DNA of 64,000 nt from Polydactylus sextarius. Lineage: Eukaryota > Chordata > Actinopteri > Polynemidae. Position 1 is the stretch's first letter, and each line of letters opens with the position of its first letter. The notes under the pieces were generated by a model, which saw only the letters and a program-made list of their open reading frames with translations, was not told the DNA's origin and ran no database searches. The stretch lies in assembly GCA_016801845.1 (NCBI GenBank), contig CM028912.1, positions 5,505,001 to 5,569,000 of the forward strand. The letters are read 5' to 3'. Both the position numbers and the translations under genes were made by a program. This document shows, piece by piece, positions 1-12,080 of the stretch.

Positions 1-2480
1 ATATGGACAAATTACATATTTTGTCATAATTTGAGCGACTAAAGTCTAAAGATCAAGAACACTCTTTCAATCATTGTAAGTTTAAGTTACTAAGTGATAA
101 TAATTATAATTAATTATAATAAAATAAAAAATAATAATTTTGGTCTTCTAGATTTATTTTAGCATTTAAGACATTATTTGATTTGTCACATATGCTTGAG
201 TATATTTAAGTGTGTTCATGTTGCTTGGCTACAAGGGCAAATGTGCGTGTTGATTTCATAGGTGCATGTATTGTAGTGTTTTTTCATCATATCATACTGA
301 GGCAAAACACTCACAACATCCTGGCAAGTGCAAAGATTCTCAGCTTCATCAAAGGTTTAAAAACGGAGATTTGTCTATAGAGAGCTCAAAGTACATGAGC
401 TGAAGCAGTGGATCTCAGCCTGTCCCTCCCATCTGAAGGCTACAGATAAAGACTTTGGATCAAATAACACAATGTTTCTCTTTCTTTCCCCCTCTGTCTC
501 CCTACCTCGCTCCCTCCTTCTCTCTCACTCTCCCTCTTACATACTGTACAGTGTGTACATGGAATCTGCATGACAGCATCTGATGAAACACTCTGTAATG
601 CAGTGTCCTTTACACACTAGTGACGCAAGTTCAACCGGCACAGTAAATACGTTTTATCGTTTACAGGAGAAACCTTTCGACCCCCTGAAGAAAAACATTT
701 TTAGAGAAATCCACAACATTTACTGGAATGCAGTTAATCTCCAGCCAAGATTTACACTTAATCTGAAAAAGATGAATTGCTTTTGTGTTGCACAGGGACA
801 CAGTAACCGCTGAATTAATATGGATATGGAGCTGACACCTTTAATTCCATGTATGTGTTTTCTATTTGTGCAAACACAGGATTATCTCACTTAGTATATC
901 CATCTTCCAAATTCAATTTTAGACTTGTGAATGCTGCTGTGCTGTGTCGATAATCGTCACGTACCTAAATGAAAATACCACACTGCGGCTGAAGATATTT
1001 GTCATTCGTATGTAGTATTTTATAAAAAACCATAAACGAGACAAACTGCCAGCAGGTTTTTATTACTGCAGAGGAAAGAATTGCAGCTGCTTGTTCAACG
1101 CCATGACGCACAGGATAGTGATGATTTTTAATTTGCAAATATGTCACTGAATCTACAACTTACAAATAGCTTTCAGTTTATTTTGTCCAAGAAAAGAAAA
1201 ATGTAATTAAAAGTGCAGTTAATTTTTCTCATGAAAACTCATGACTGGAGATAATTTATCTTTCTGTCACTCATAATTACAGTTTTGTCATTACTGACGT
1301 ATTAGTCGTTAATTATTTTAAATAAACAAAAGAAAATCTAAAGTTTTTTTTTTTTTTTCTTTTTTTAATTAGTGATTTAGATTCATAATCAAGGAGGAAA
1401 TATGAATTTTGAAAGTATTAGAATCAGAAATACTATATCTATTTTTGCACATTATCCTCACATTAACTCTGTTAAACTCTGTTAAGTTATATGTGATTAG
1501 TGGCCTTTAAACTTCTATGATCCAGTAATTGTTGAGACATTTCAGTCTGAACAAAAGTGGCATCATGTTTCCTTCACATGCTCTTGTGAAAGTGAATTGT
1601 ACATAAGTTCAGTTCCTCACTGGCAGGATGTTTCATACAGGCCTTCACAGAGAGTGGGTGTCCTCCAAACATTTTTGGTCTCAGCAGTGTAAATTCATAA
1701 CCCTCTTCATCCTCATGCTGTAGCTCAATCCTCCTCTGTCCCCTGTCTGTCTGACTCACCCCAGAGCATTGTAGAGGATCCATGAGAAAACACACACACA
1801 CACACACACATATTGCTTTGACTGAAGAGAGGTCATTGTTGTACACTGTGTGTGTTTGAAGGTTTAGATTTATGTGTGTGTGTCTGTGTGTGAAACTTTG
1901 TGTTTGTGTGTGTTTCATCTTGTCTGACTATCAGAGATAGTTTACTGCACTGCTGCACTACCAACAGATGGCCATTAACATACTGTAGCAAACTCAAAAC
2001 ACAAGGCTGGCACCTCTCTCTCATTTTCAACAGCAAACCTCAGCTACATCACAACACCACGATATCTGAGCTCTGTCGAACATCTATAATGAAATACTGT
2101 AAGTGTAGCCCTTAACAGTAAAAAGATAAGTTTAGATAAGATGTAGCATTAGAGTGATTTCAGAGGTCTGTTCTTCAGCAAAACACTTCTTCAGCTTTGG
2201 TGCTGTTGGATAAATGTATTGCTGAAACAGAATTGATAGGACTAAAACCTTTTAAAAGCTCATATTCATCTCTTTGATCTGATATAAGAACACGCTTAAC
2301 ACTTTTGTCTTGCTTTGGGATTTAGCAACATATAACAGAGGGAGAGGAGAGAAAAGTGGAAGGCAAATGGGATCAGGAAGGTGAAAATACAAGTTTATTA
2401 ACCTGCTTCCACCCTGAATGAAGTGTTTGTGTTTTGGACTCTCATCATACTCTCTGATTTCAGAAGCAGTGATGCGATGC
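1..2480. other. A+T-rich non-coding stretch
   Basis: No frame here resembles a known protein. It holds a pyrimidine-rich run at about 470-545 that ends in an acceptor-like CAG at 549-551, and CA/TG-rich simple sequence at about 1791-1915. The open frames overlapping the simple repeat (for example on the minus strand at 1574-1918) owe their length partly to the repeat and have no recognisable domain. I see no gene. Confidence 0.6.
1791..1810. repeat. (CA)10 microsatellite
   Basis: Ten perfect CA units. The following 100 bases carry further imperfect TG-rich sequence (about 1845-1915), so this is a compound dinucleotide-rich tract. It inflates open frames on both strands. Confidence 0.95.
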
Positions 2481-2770
2481 AGAAGTCCCTCGGTGTATCT
2501 TAATAAGAGCGGTGCGTCTGTTTGTGTGTGTTGAGGGGGCGACCGGCAACAATTCTCAACATGCCCCCTAACAATTTTTCTTTAAGGGAGCCATTGGCAG
2601 AAAAAGCTCTGGGCGGGTGACCAGGCCACAGATGGTGGTGACGTGCGTGCGCGAACACACACATTCACACACATGCAAGCACACACACACACACACAAAT
2701 GCATTCAAACTGCCTGAAGGGCACCCGCCGCAGGCACCATATGACTCACTTTAAGCTCACCCCACTACCC
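2480..2770. other. GC-richer block with interrupted CA repeat
   Basis: This block is richer in G+C and CpG than its surroundings. It contains short C- and G-runs, CpG steps such as GTGCGTGCGCG, and an interrupted CA repeat at about 2656-2697. No frame of useful length is present. It could be a regulatory element or a small CpG-rich patch; the sequence alone does not decide. Confidence 0.4.
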
Positions 2771-5700
2771 TCAAATCACAACAAAAGACCAAGAAGACAT
2801 TAGTAAGAGCCTTTGTGTTAAATACTGTGACTAAAATGCACCATCATTTCACCTGGCTAATCTTGAGTGTGTTTTCAGTAATTAGTCACCACCTCTAAGA
2901 GCCCATTAGCTGCAGATAGGTTCAGAGTTTTGAGAAGTATGCACACGTCCTTCTCTTTTCAGAGAAAAAAGATCAATACCACTTTTGTGTCTGTGCCTTA
3001 AGTACAAAGTTCACAGCAGCAGGAAAAAGTGAAAGAGAATTATGTGGTTAAACTATTTATTGATGATCAGTTGTTCAAATTACATGGTGTTTCCGTGGAG
3101 CTATGGTGCTGGTTAGAGCCTCATTGGGACTCACTGTGTTTCGCTGTACATCAAGGACAAGAACCTATAAAAGCACTTTTCTTCTATGTGTACAGATTAA
3201 ACAAACAAGATTCATAATGTTTATTAGAAATGAGCCGGGCTATCTGTTGTCTAGTGTAGAGTTATACTGCCTGGTCTTATACTTAATGCAAAGGTGTGAG
3301 AATGGTATTGAGCTTACTGTGTAATTCTAGGAGGAAACCAAATAAGCATTTTCTGCAGTCTTTTTTTCTGGGTGTTGGACTATTACAGTTTAGTTGGGTG
3401 AAGATTTAGTGTTACTCATAAAAAAGAACTTTCTTTGTTTTTTGAACAGTTTTCAAAAATATTTATAATTTTGGACTTTTGTCACAAAATTATTATTTTT
3501 TATGTGACATTTGTATAATTGTAATATATTTTTTGTGACATTTGTATAATGTCACAATGAATTCATTATGACATTATAACCAATTATTATCCTTTAGCAG
3601 AATAGAAATTATATGTTTTTTATGTCTGGTTTAAGGCTCACAGCTTTAAAATGACTTTAAAAAAGTTTTTTGGCTATAATATACTGTCGTTTTCAGTTTT
3701 TGACCTTTGAATAGTTTGATTGAGTTAACTTTTGTTACAGTCCTGCGCTTGACTGACTGCCATCCTGTCCAGAGAAACACTGTCAGCCAACAGTAATAGA
3801 GAACTGGATCGAGGGATGTGAATACATATGGATAGGAAAGTGTTTTGATACTTGACCATATATTTTCATGAATGTTGGAAAAAGTGAAACGGCATAAATC
3901 AATGAATGAGACAGTGATGGCAGAAATGTCCTCATTGTTATTCAAACTGCACGTTTCCTCTGACATAGCTGTCACATGTTCAGGTGAGCAGAGACACAAT
4001 TTTCTAAATTTTAGTTTGGTGTATGTCTGGTATCTCTGGAAACACCAGACTCCCCATTGGAAATTAAATGAATCAGTGTTCGGATTCACTACTATGAGTT
4101 TGTGATGAGAGATACACTAGCAGTTGTGTACCTGACAGCCATAAGCTGAGACAAGTTATTAATTGGTTAATATTTTGAATTTTGGATTGAACTTTAGGTG
4201 TGTAAATGGACCTGAAAGATTGAAAATGTCTTTTGTGTTGAGAAAATGAATATCAATGAGAACATGTTTTTATTCATTGATATAAATGCTAAGTGATCAC
4301 TGAGATGTTTTCATTTTTAATCATCAGCCCACAGTCGGTATGATGGAGCCTGTGAAATATCAACAGGCTTATTAATGTGGCATTATCGTATATTCCAGTG
4401 GTGTTCCTTGCTTATGGCCACACAACCATTTCCGTCCATTTTGACTGGCTCCATGCTGTAAAGTGTCATCTACTCTGATACGACCAGGCCGAGGTCAGGC
4501 TGAACATGAGCGCTGTGCAGCGAAGCCTCTCAACATCATGAGGACACAGGCAGAGGCCAAGTGCCTGCTACTCTGAGCTCTCTAACAGATGGAATGGGAC
4601 TACTGAGCTTTATGGGTTTCCCAGTTTGTAGATTTCACCCATTTCAAACCGAATGTCATGCCAAATTAATAGAAGTTTGACATTGTGTCACATTTTTCCC
4701 TTGTAGACCATGAACTAAAGTAGCTAAAATACCACTTGCCATGCTGTTAGTATTTAGTTTCAGAAGGGAAAAAAAATGCAAAAGCAATCAGGCAATCATT
4801 GTCTAAGAGGAAAATATCAGCAAGGAAAATACACTCACAGCTGTTTAATGTAATAATGCACGCATCAAGCTCTAGTCTGCCAAGCGTGACAGCCTAATTT
4901 GTGTAGGTTGATTGTTCGTGACTCAGACATTCTCTGGAAATGTCTTAAATTGCAACTGGACTCGCTTGTGCATTTAAATCCATGTTTACGTGTGTGTCTG
5001 TGTTTGTGTCTGTGTGTGTGATCATGAAGTCTGTGTGTGTCTCTGTGTTGGTGTGTAGACGTGACTGGAAGGGAGATGACGTGTGAAATGAAGTCACTGG
5101 AGCCGAGTTGAACTCGAGCATGGAATAAAACGGAGTGGTTACCACTGTGTTACCTCAGGGCCGCTGCAGTGCCTTCAGCCTCCATCTGCAGCGCCTGAGA
5201 ATTAGCTCCCAATTAAGAAAAAACGAAATTAGGCGTTAGTAATCACCCACTACAATGCAGTGTGACAGTACCACTAGGCCCATGAGAGGCAGAGCTGTAA
5301 GATGGAAACTAAGACGTCTCAGTGGCACCTAAACCTTTATCAACAACTCTTTGTATTGCAGTACTTTGCTCCAGAACTGATGGTGGTTTTTATATCCAGC
5401 TACTTTATCTGTGCTGTGTGCAAACCTTTCTCAGAGCTTCTCTTGGTGGATCACATGATGTTGCATTGTTCTGGGTCTCAGAAGTTTCTTTGCTTTGTAG
5501 GATTTCTCAGGACTGGTTTTGCTTGTTGAATTTTTTGATACTATCTTCTTCATACCCCTTGTTTTGTAACATCCTTTCAGCTGATTGTTAGTGGAGCACG
5601 TGTCTGCTTTGGCAATGAATACTCGTCATTGGTAATCAATAATTAAAGCTCTATACGGTTTCTGTGTGTTAATATTCCGGTGCAATCCTCAGGGATACAG

Positions 5701-6019
5701 ACTCTCTCTCTCTTCATCTTTCTGAAAACTCTCCATCTTCACTCCTCCACGTTATATCCTTCGCTTCTAACTTCATAAGCTTTGCTTCTCAGGATGCTCA
5801 CACAGGCATGCTAACATAAAGGCAAAACCCACACAACATGTACCAGCATGCTAGCACACTCACAACTCCTGCCTTGTCTCTCTTTTCTTAGCATGTTCTC
5901 CCTTGCCTCTCGCTTCCCTTCAGAGAATAGCTGCAGCCTAAATATGGAGATCTCAGAAAATATGTCATGCGCTGTTTCTACTGTATCAGACTTTTTAGAA
6001 TTCAGAAAAGCCAGATTGT
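2771..6019. other. Non-coding stretch
   Basis: No recognisable gene. A 17-base direct repeat beginning TGTGACATTTG occurs at 3503-3519 and again at 3534-3550. A TG-rich tract lies at about 4988-5056. A candidate conserved element at about 5155-5290 is listed separately. The 147-codon minus-strand frame at 3646-4089 has no recognisable domain, and a 77-codon frame overlaps it on the other strand. Confidence 0.55.
5155..5290. promoter_or_regulatory. Candidate conserved non-coding element with homeodomain-type motifs
   Basis: A compact, non-repetitive block carries a dense cluster of homeodomain-like cores (ATTAG, AATTA, ATTAGG, TAAT) at about 5200-5245, next to GC-rich sequence. Clusters like this are common in vertebrate developmental enhancers. 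That is general knowledge, and function here is inference. No coding potential is seen. Confidence 0.25.
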
Positions 6020-6024
6020 CTCAA

Positions 6025-6206
6025 AAAAAAAAACTATAACACAGGCTCAAGGTTTTTCCTGCACAAAAATCCAGGGTTCAAATCCACATCAGTGTAAAAA
6101 ATACTTAACACTACTAGTCAAATTAATAATTACCAAACTGCCTTGCCTCTGTAAAGTACTGTCAATTGCCTTGTGTACGAATTGTGCTATACAAATAAAC
6201 TTGCTG
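6025..6206 (+). mobile_element. Weak tRNA-type SINE relic with L2-like tail
   Basis: The stretch GGGTTCAAATCC at about 6072-6083 fits the RNA polymerase III box B pattern (GGTTCRANNCC). About 60 bases further on, a segment ending GTGCTATACAAATAAAC at 6184-6200 resembles the 3' end shared by fish L2-like LINEs and the SINEs that borrow it. The box A half is not convincing, so the element is degraded or the pairing is coincidental. The 3' tail match is stronger than the tRNA match. Confidence 0.4.
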
Positions 6207-8680
6207 TGCCTTTCTCTTGTGAGAAATAATAAAGCAAATTATGGTATTGGTATTTTTATTATAATATATAATATAATAATATTTTATATTATTGGTATTT
6301 TTTCCATACGGTGGTCTCCAGAATAACAGTACAGTTTAATCAATGCTGTGTCTTTGACACAGTCAACAAAAGCAGAATAGGACGAACGTCATAAAGGTGG
6401 AATGTATTGCAGGGTTGTTGCATTATATATCGTTACAGGACACCAGTATTTACGGTTGAGTTGACTGAAGGTCATTGAACACAGTTAAAAGACAGAGAAA
6501 CAAAAAAGACCTCACAGAGCTGCAAAACAACTAGAGCAGAGACACAGATGCAGAAACAAAACTACAAAGAAGGAAGAGAAGCAGATGTAAAATGACGATA
6601 TTATTGTTGGTGACTTTGTGTCTCTGTCTCTGCTTTATGAAGAGGAGGGTTCTTTTTTTCCTTCTCAGAGCCCAGGGGAGCCATTTTCTAATAATCTGTT
6701 CATGTCTTTACCTCATTTAGTATCAGGATTTAAAACTATAACCGCTTTTTATAATGTTCAAGCCTCTTGAACTAAATTGTGATTTGTCATGAGGGTTTTG
6801 ATTAGTCTTTTTCTAAGGAAGTCGTCTCTAGTGTGCAAATGCTGAGTGCTTATCTGATAGTTACATGTTTCTCCCTCTGTCCTGTGAGTCTCTCTTTCCA
6901 AATATGACCCTCTCCAGGGATCCCGTTTACAAATGGCTCCCACTTTTCAGACTTTTGAAGCTGAAAAGCTCAGCGCTCGTTTCCCTGGCATCAGCAAGTG
7001 AAAGCGCTCTCTCTCCCACCACCTCTCCACCCTGAATAATTTGCGAGGAGTGCTTTCTCTGGTGATGAAAAGTCTCTTGCAACCCAACGCTATAATTACA
7101 CTTCAATTTGTCCATCCTACCATCCACTGTACTCTCTGATAAACAGGCTGGTTGAGGTTTGAGTTGTTATTTTAATGACTAACAGTTTCAGAGGAGACGT
7201 GAAGTTGCTTTAAATATGTTCAGTTTCTCTGCATGTAGAATTACCCCACAAACAATCTGGTAAATCGTCCTCGGAACATGAGAGCATGTAACAGAACAAC
7301 ACTTCTGTTTTTGGTCACACGGCTATTTACAGAATCTTCTAATGAATATCCATTTTAAAACTCTTATACTAACAGTGGAGCTTTCAAAATAAAAAATAGT
7401 TAATACAGGTTTTTGTGAAGGAGCTACAGACTCACTGTTTTCTCAGGAACTGATGTTTCTTCTTAAGTTTGAAGACAAGTCTATAAGTGAAGGTCTAAGA
7501 ATTGTTAAAGTTGGATTCACTAATGTATTGGCCATATTAACCTCAGACACTTGGCCATTGAATTTATTTAGAAATCAGTTTTTTTAAGTCTCAACTGTAG
7601 ACTATTTAATGATGGAAACACAAGATTTATTTATGGGTTGGAGCACACCCATCTTTTAAACCAGCTTTCATTTTGATCTTAGCTGTATGTTTTATATGCT
7701 ATGGTGGTAAAACACACGTGTGAAAGTGTCAAACCTTCTATGATAATCTCTGATATTACCCAACATGATATAAAGAAATAAATGAAGCGTGAAAAATCCA
7801 GCTGCCGTGTGGAAATATGTCACCAGTGACACAGTGAGTATGTTTCCAATTGATCTACATAAACACCTGTAGGCAATATTTCACAACTAACAAAAAAATG
7901 TAAAATAAAAAATGGATGATAATCAGGTTTTTGCGTCTTTCATCCATGTTATCTGATAGTAGCAGAATAGTCTTGTAATGCATTTAAATGGAGACAAATG
8001 TGACAGATGACAAGACTGCCTTGTATGATGGACAATCTTTATTTCCAGGAGGATTTGCCGACAGATGCCTTTATAAGTTGTTTGTCTCAGAGCCATTTCA
8101 CTGTCATCACCTTTGTTTAGCTGTAACAAGTCATATTTCTACATTCAGTCTTTCTGATTTAAAGTAAAACAACAGCACTGAAAATGCCATAAATGATTAC
8201 CTCATATATAGTTTTGGTTATCTTGACAAAATGTGCAGCATAAAATGAATAAAAGCAAGTGAATGGGCTTACAGATTCATGTCAAAGGGAGGGTAATGCT
8301 GCCAGCCTTATCTGGAGCTGAGGTCCTCTGATGCATGCCTGAGGTTTTATTGGATGGCTGCTGTGTGCTCCAGCCAATGTGGAGCCGACTCTATCATCTC
8401 TGTCAAAGCTCTGAGGCCTCTCGGTAACTTGATATTCAGGCCTGTATGTTCTCAGTTCCCCAGGGCTCCTTGTGCGTTCTCACTCTCTCCCTTTATCTGC
8501 CTGCCTCTGTTTGGTGATGTGACCCCTTCTTCTCCCTCGCACGTCAAGGCACTGCGTCAGCTTCAGCCTCTTAAGTCTTTGCTGACATAGAGCAGCTTCC
8601 GGAGCGAGCCTTTTCAGCTACAGCTACAGAAAAACACATGCCGTAACGCACAGTATCTCTTCAACTGATTCTATAACATG
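6207..8680. other. Non-coding stretch
   Basis: The AT-rich run at about 6240-6305 is low complexity. The rest is unique-looking sequence without a recognisable gene. A GC-richer part at about 8340-8600 includes a 78-codon plus-strand frame with no known domain. Confidence 0.55.
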
Positions 8681-8685
8681 ATCAC

Positions 8686-8732
8686 ATATACTGGTGAAAA
8701 GTTTGGACAATTGTTACAACAGTAACAATTGT
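8686..8732. repeat. Tc1-type terminal repeat-like sequence running into an 11-bp hairpin
   Basis: The stretch CTGGTGAAAAGTTTGGACA (8691-8709) resembles the terminus of a fish Tc1 subfamily whose ends read roughly CAGTCAAAAGTTTGGACAC. It overlaps a perfect inverted repeat in which ACAATTGTTAC and GTAACAATTGT (8707-8732) flank AACA. It lies about where the low-coordinate end of the nearby minus-strand Tc1 relic would fall, but the partner terminus was not found. Confidence 0.35.
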
Positions 8733-9189
8733 GACAAAGTGTGGTCAGTCAATGATGAGCTGCTTTCCCTGTGCAAGATACTGTATCTAACAAAACTGAG
8801 TACTATGTAATGGGAATGACATTAAATACAATTTTATTTGTCTTGAAGATAGTGTATTTGAAAAGCAGAAGTATTTTTTGTTGCATTTCTTCACAGATGA
8901 TTCCTTTCAGCTGCATTTTGCTCAAGGGGTTTTTGTTGCTTTATATTCCACATAATTGATCCAGTCACAGTTTTCACTGTTTTCTCCTTTAAAAACTTGT
9001 GTGATTTTTTTTTATTTTTTTTTTTTACCTGTGTTCACAGTCTTTGTTAAGTTGGAAAATTCAGCTTCTTGCAAAGTATCTGGCGTCTGGCGGTCTTCAT
9101 TTTCATTCAGTTTGGGTACACAAACTTTGATTCAGATTTCCATCTATAAATGTCATCTCCCCTCCATCTTGCATGCAACCTCATATTAG

Positions 9190-9610
9190 CACAATCCTCT
9201 TCCATGTTTAACAATTGGCACTATGCATTTGCTGGCCAGGTCTACACCAAACATGCTGGACCCCATCTGATCCAAACAAATTTATTTTGGTCTCATCTGA
9301 ATAAAACGGTGTGCTGCCAAACTTCATCAGGCCTCTTTTCATGTTCTTTGGCAAACTTTAGTCTCACAGTTTTGTCCAGTTTTGTGAGTAATCGTTTTCT
9401 TCTTGGACGCCCTCTGTAGCGGTTGACTTCATGGAACGTCCTTCATACTGTTTGAGCAGTCACTGAAACACCAGTTTGCATAGATAATCCTTGATGCCAA
9501 GTCAGAAACACTTTCAGATTTCATTTTAAGTAGCGTGCTGGGAGTTTAGTGCCCATCTCTCATCTTCATGAAGTCTTTGGTTTCTTTTTCAGGCTTTTCT
9601 GTAGCATGTG
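9190..9610 (-). pseudogene. Tc1/mariner transposase relic
   Basis: Read on the minus strand, three frames together give a broken Tc1-type transposase. A segment with RGRPRRKRLL near 9395-9425 matches the basic region before the catalytic domain. It is followed by LKFAKEHEKRPDEVWQ (about 9317-9365), by SDETKINLFGSDGVQHVW (about 9245-9300), where the D of SDE is the first catalytic aspartate, and by KCIVPIVKHGRG near 9197-9230. A frameshift separates the PDEVWQ and SDETK segments, and an in-frame stop lies in the HTH-side segment. The C-terminal third with the second D and the last acidic residue was not found. This is an inactive DNA-transposon fossil. Its high-coordinate side runs up to the 3' end of the LINE next door. 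Confidence 0.85.
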
Positions 9611-9692
9611 GAGCCAGATCACATTACAAACAACCAGAGAGAATGTGGCATTCAGAGTGTTCAGAGCCTGTCTTATAATCACATTCATTATA

Positions 9693-9976
9693 TATATTTC
9701 AATTTCAAGAAGCTTTATTGGCATGACTGTTTTACAATATTGCCAAAGCGTACAGATTATAGAATAGAACACAACACAAAAAAGAATACATAGATTGTTA
9801 ATAATAAAAAAAAAAAAAAATAAATAAAAAACAAGTCTGTGTGTGCGTGCATCTATGTGTGTTTAATATAATATAGCAACAATATATAAACATTAACAGG
9901 AACAATACCAATAGCAGTAATTAACAGTAATTAACAATATATCCATGTGAGGATCAGCTGGTTCATGTAGAAGAGA
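9693..9976 (-). other. LINE 3' UTR and repeated tail
   Basis: After the stop comes about 280 bases of non-coding sequence with an A-run on the plus strand at about 9809-9823. It then reads, on the minus strand, TTGCCAATATTGTAAAACAG and GCCAATAAAGCTTCTTGAA, ending in two TTGAAA-like units at about 9695-9706. A 3' region with TTTATTGGCATGAC (plus strand, 9712-9725) is familiar from fish LINE copies. The tail marks the retroposition end. Confidence 0.75.
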
Positions 9977-10395
9977 TCACGTCAGGTTGTTATTGAGAAG
10001 ATTTTCTCTTCTCCTGTGGCATCTATAGCAGTGACACTGTTCTCTCAGTAAGTCCTGTAGTTTTTCTTGGTCTGAGAACTTATTGAAGTTTGGGATCAAG
10101 CCTGTAATGTGTTTGTTTCTGGTTTCTGATGTCTGTATGTGTGTAGCAGGAAGCGCTGCTCCGACTCCACCAGTCCGTGTGGACAGAGCCGACACAGACG
10201 CTTCTCTCTGGGCAGCCACATCTGTGTGTGTCGGCCTCTCTCTAAGGCCAGGCTGTGGTTGCTGAGTCTGTACATGGTCAACGTTTTCCTCTGTTTTGGG
10301 TCAGTTACAGAGCTCACATAATCTGCTGTGAAGTATTGTCTGTTTAGGGCCCATAGCATTGGAGTTTGCTTTGGGTTTTGGTTGTACATGTCCAA
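9977..10395 (-). pseudogene. LINE C-terminal zinc-knuckle-like segment and stop
   Basis: Two overlapping minus-strand frames (10096-10395 and 9977-10219) preserve the C-terminus. LCRLCPHGLVESEQRFLLH (about 10148-10205) has the C-x2-C and following H of the nucleic-acid-binding tail common in fish LINEs. A further segment, KFSDQEKLQDLLREQ, is at about 10040-10090, with the terminal stop at 9977. A frameshift separates the two parts, just after FLLH. The upstream segment, at about 10344-10595, is also open but lacks recognisable motifs. Confidence 0.8.
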
Positions 10396-11060
10396 TAGTT
10401 GATGTAATTGTCTTTGCTATAATTTGGTGGGGTCGTATTGTGTGAGGGTGGTCTTGTTGCCCTGTTGGAGCTGAGCCTGTGGACCATCTGGCTGAGGGGA
10501 CTCACTTTGCTCTCCTCTTGACATTGTAGAGCTTTGTATTGGTAGGAGCTGGGCTTGCTGGCTTTTAGGTGTAAAATTTTATAGCTCTTTTTCAATCTGA
10601 ATTAACAGGGGAAATTGGCCTAATTCAGCTCTGTATCCGTTGTTGGAGGTGTTCCTGTGGACTTTGAGGATGCTTTTGCAGATCTCTGTGTGTAGGCTTT
10701 CGATTGGGTGTTTGTCCTATTTCTCAGGACAAGTCTCAAAGAGGGCCCCACACTTCACATATAATAAAATTGGTTCAATTACTGATTGAAATATTTTGAT
10801 CCAGATTTTGACAGGTATGTCAATGTTTTATCGTCCAGAAAGCTCTTCTGCCCTTGTCAACCAGATTGAAATTTCCTGAAGATGTGATATTTAGTCCTAA
10901 ACATGTGTAACTGTGTGTGAGTGTTCTATGTCTGTAGAGTACAGGTGGAACCGGTGTTGATTTTTCTGACTATTAGGTCGTTTGTGAAGACCATGACTTT
11001 AGTTTTTTCCAGATTAACGGTCAGGGCCCAGGTCTGACAGAACTTTTGCAGGTGATCTAG

Positions 11061-12080
11061 TCATTTTTGTAGAGCTTCCTTGGATGGATTGAGCAGTATT
11101 AGGTCACCTGCAAATAGTAAACATTTGATTTCTATGTCAGAGAGGGTGAGACCAGGAATATCTGACTCTTCCAGGGATATGGCCAGTTCATCAATGTAGA
11201 TATTAAATAGTGTGGGGCTCAGATTGCAGCTTTGCTTCACCCCTCTACTTTGTGGGAAGAAGTCTGTTTGCATTATTCCAATTTTACAGCACATTTATTA
11301 TTTACATATATTGTCTAAATAATATTGTAGATTTTTCATCCAGTACCTTTTTCTAGTAATTTCAGAAACAAACCATGATGCCAAATTGAGTTGATAGCTT
11401 TCTTAAAATCTACGAAAAAAGAAAGGATTGTGTTTTTGTTCTGGTGGACGTGTTTCTTGATGAGGGTGTGGAGGGTGTAGATGCGGTCAGTGGTTCTGTG
11501 TCGCAGTGTAAATTCAATCTGACTCTTGCTCAGGATGTTGTGTTTACTGAGGAAGTTTTGCAGACAACTGTTTAAGATGCTGCAGAATAACTTCCCCAGG
11601 TTGCTGCTGACACATATGCCCCTGTAGTTGTTTGGCTCATATTTGTTTCCACTTTTAAAGATTGGAGATAATCCCTTGGCTCCAGGTATCAGGAAAATGT
11701 CCAGTGCTCAGAATGAGATTAAATAATTTCAATATGGCAGTCTTGATTATCTGGCTGCTAAACTTGAGCATTTTATTTAAGATGCCACCAGGGCCACTTG
11801 CCTTCCTTGGCTGTAGGGCCTGGTTGTTATCTAGCAGCTCCCTTTCACTAATGTTATAATCTAGAAGATTTTTGTTGTCTTTAATGACTGATTCAGGGGT
11901 TTCTGGCTGGGTTTTTTTTTTGGCTGAATCCAGTGTGAATGTACTGTATGTATTCTCAAAGTATATTTTCCATATTTCCCCATTTTGAATAGCCAATTTT
12001 TCCTTGTTTGATTTGTTGAATAAATGCCATTTTTTTCCAAAAATTATTTGAGTGAATTTCTTCCAATCTGTGCTGTTCAT
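11061..12080 (-). pseudogene. LINE reverse transcriptase, catalytically broken
   Basis: An open frame at 11655-12080 contains ASGPGGILNKMLK (about 11760-11800), the fingers motif usually reading K(S/A)xGPDGI. The palm motif A appears as VDFKKAINSIWH at about 11372-11415, followed by a stop. The frame at 11061-11294 has RGVKQSCNLSPTLFNIYID (about 11180-11240) and LFAGDLILL (about 11093-11117). The last is the FADD/YADD motif with its first aspartate changed to glycine, which should abolish polymerase activity. Stops and frame changes between the blocks confirm a pseudogene. In an intact element this enzyme copies the RNA at the nicked target. Confidence 0.9.

Noticed and set aside
1574..1918. 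Minus-strand 114-codon frame with a charged segment, considered as an exon
   Set aside because: A donor-like GGGGTGAGTC lies inside the frame, but no matching acceptor is nearby. About half of the frame comes from TG/CA simple sequence, and I recognise no domain.
3646..4089. 147-codon minus-strand frame
   Set aside because: No domain or splice context, and a long frame also exists on the other strand over the same bases.
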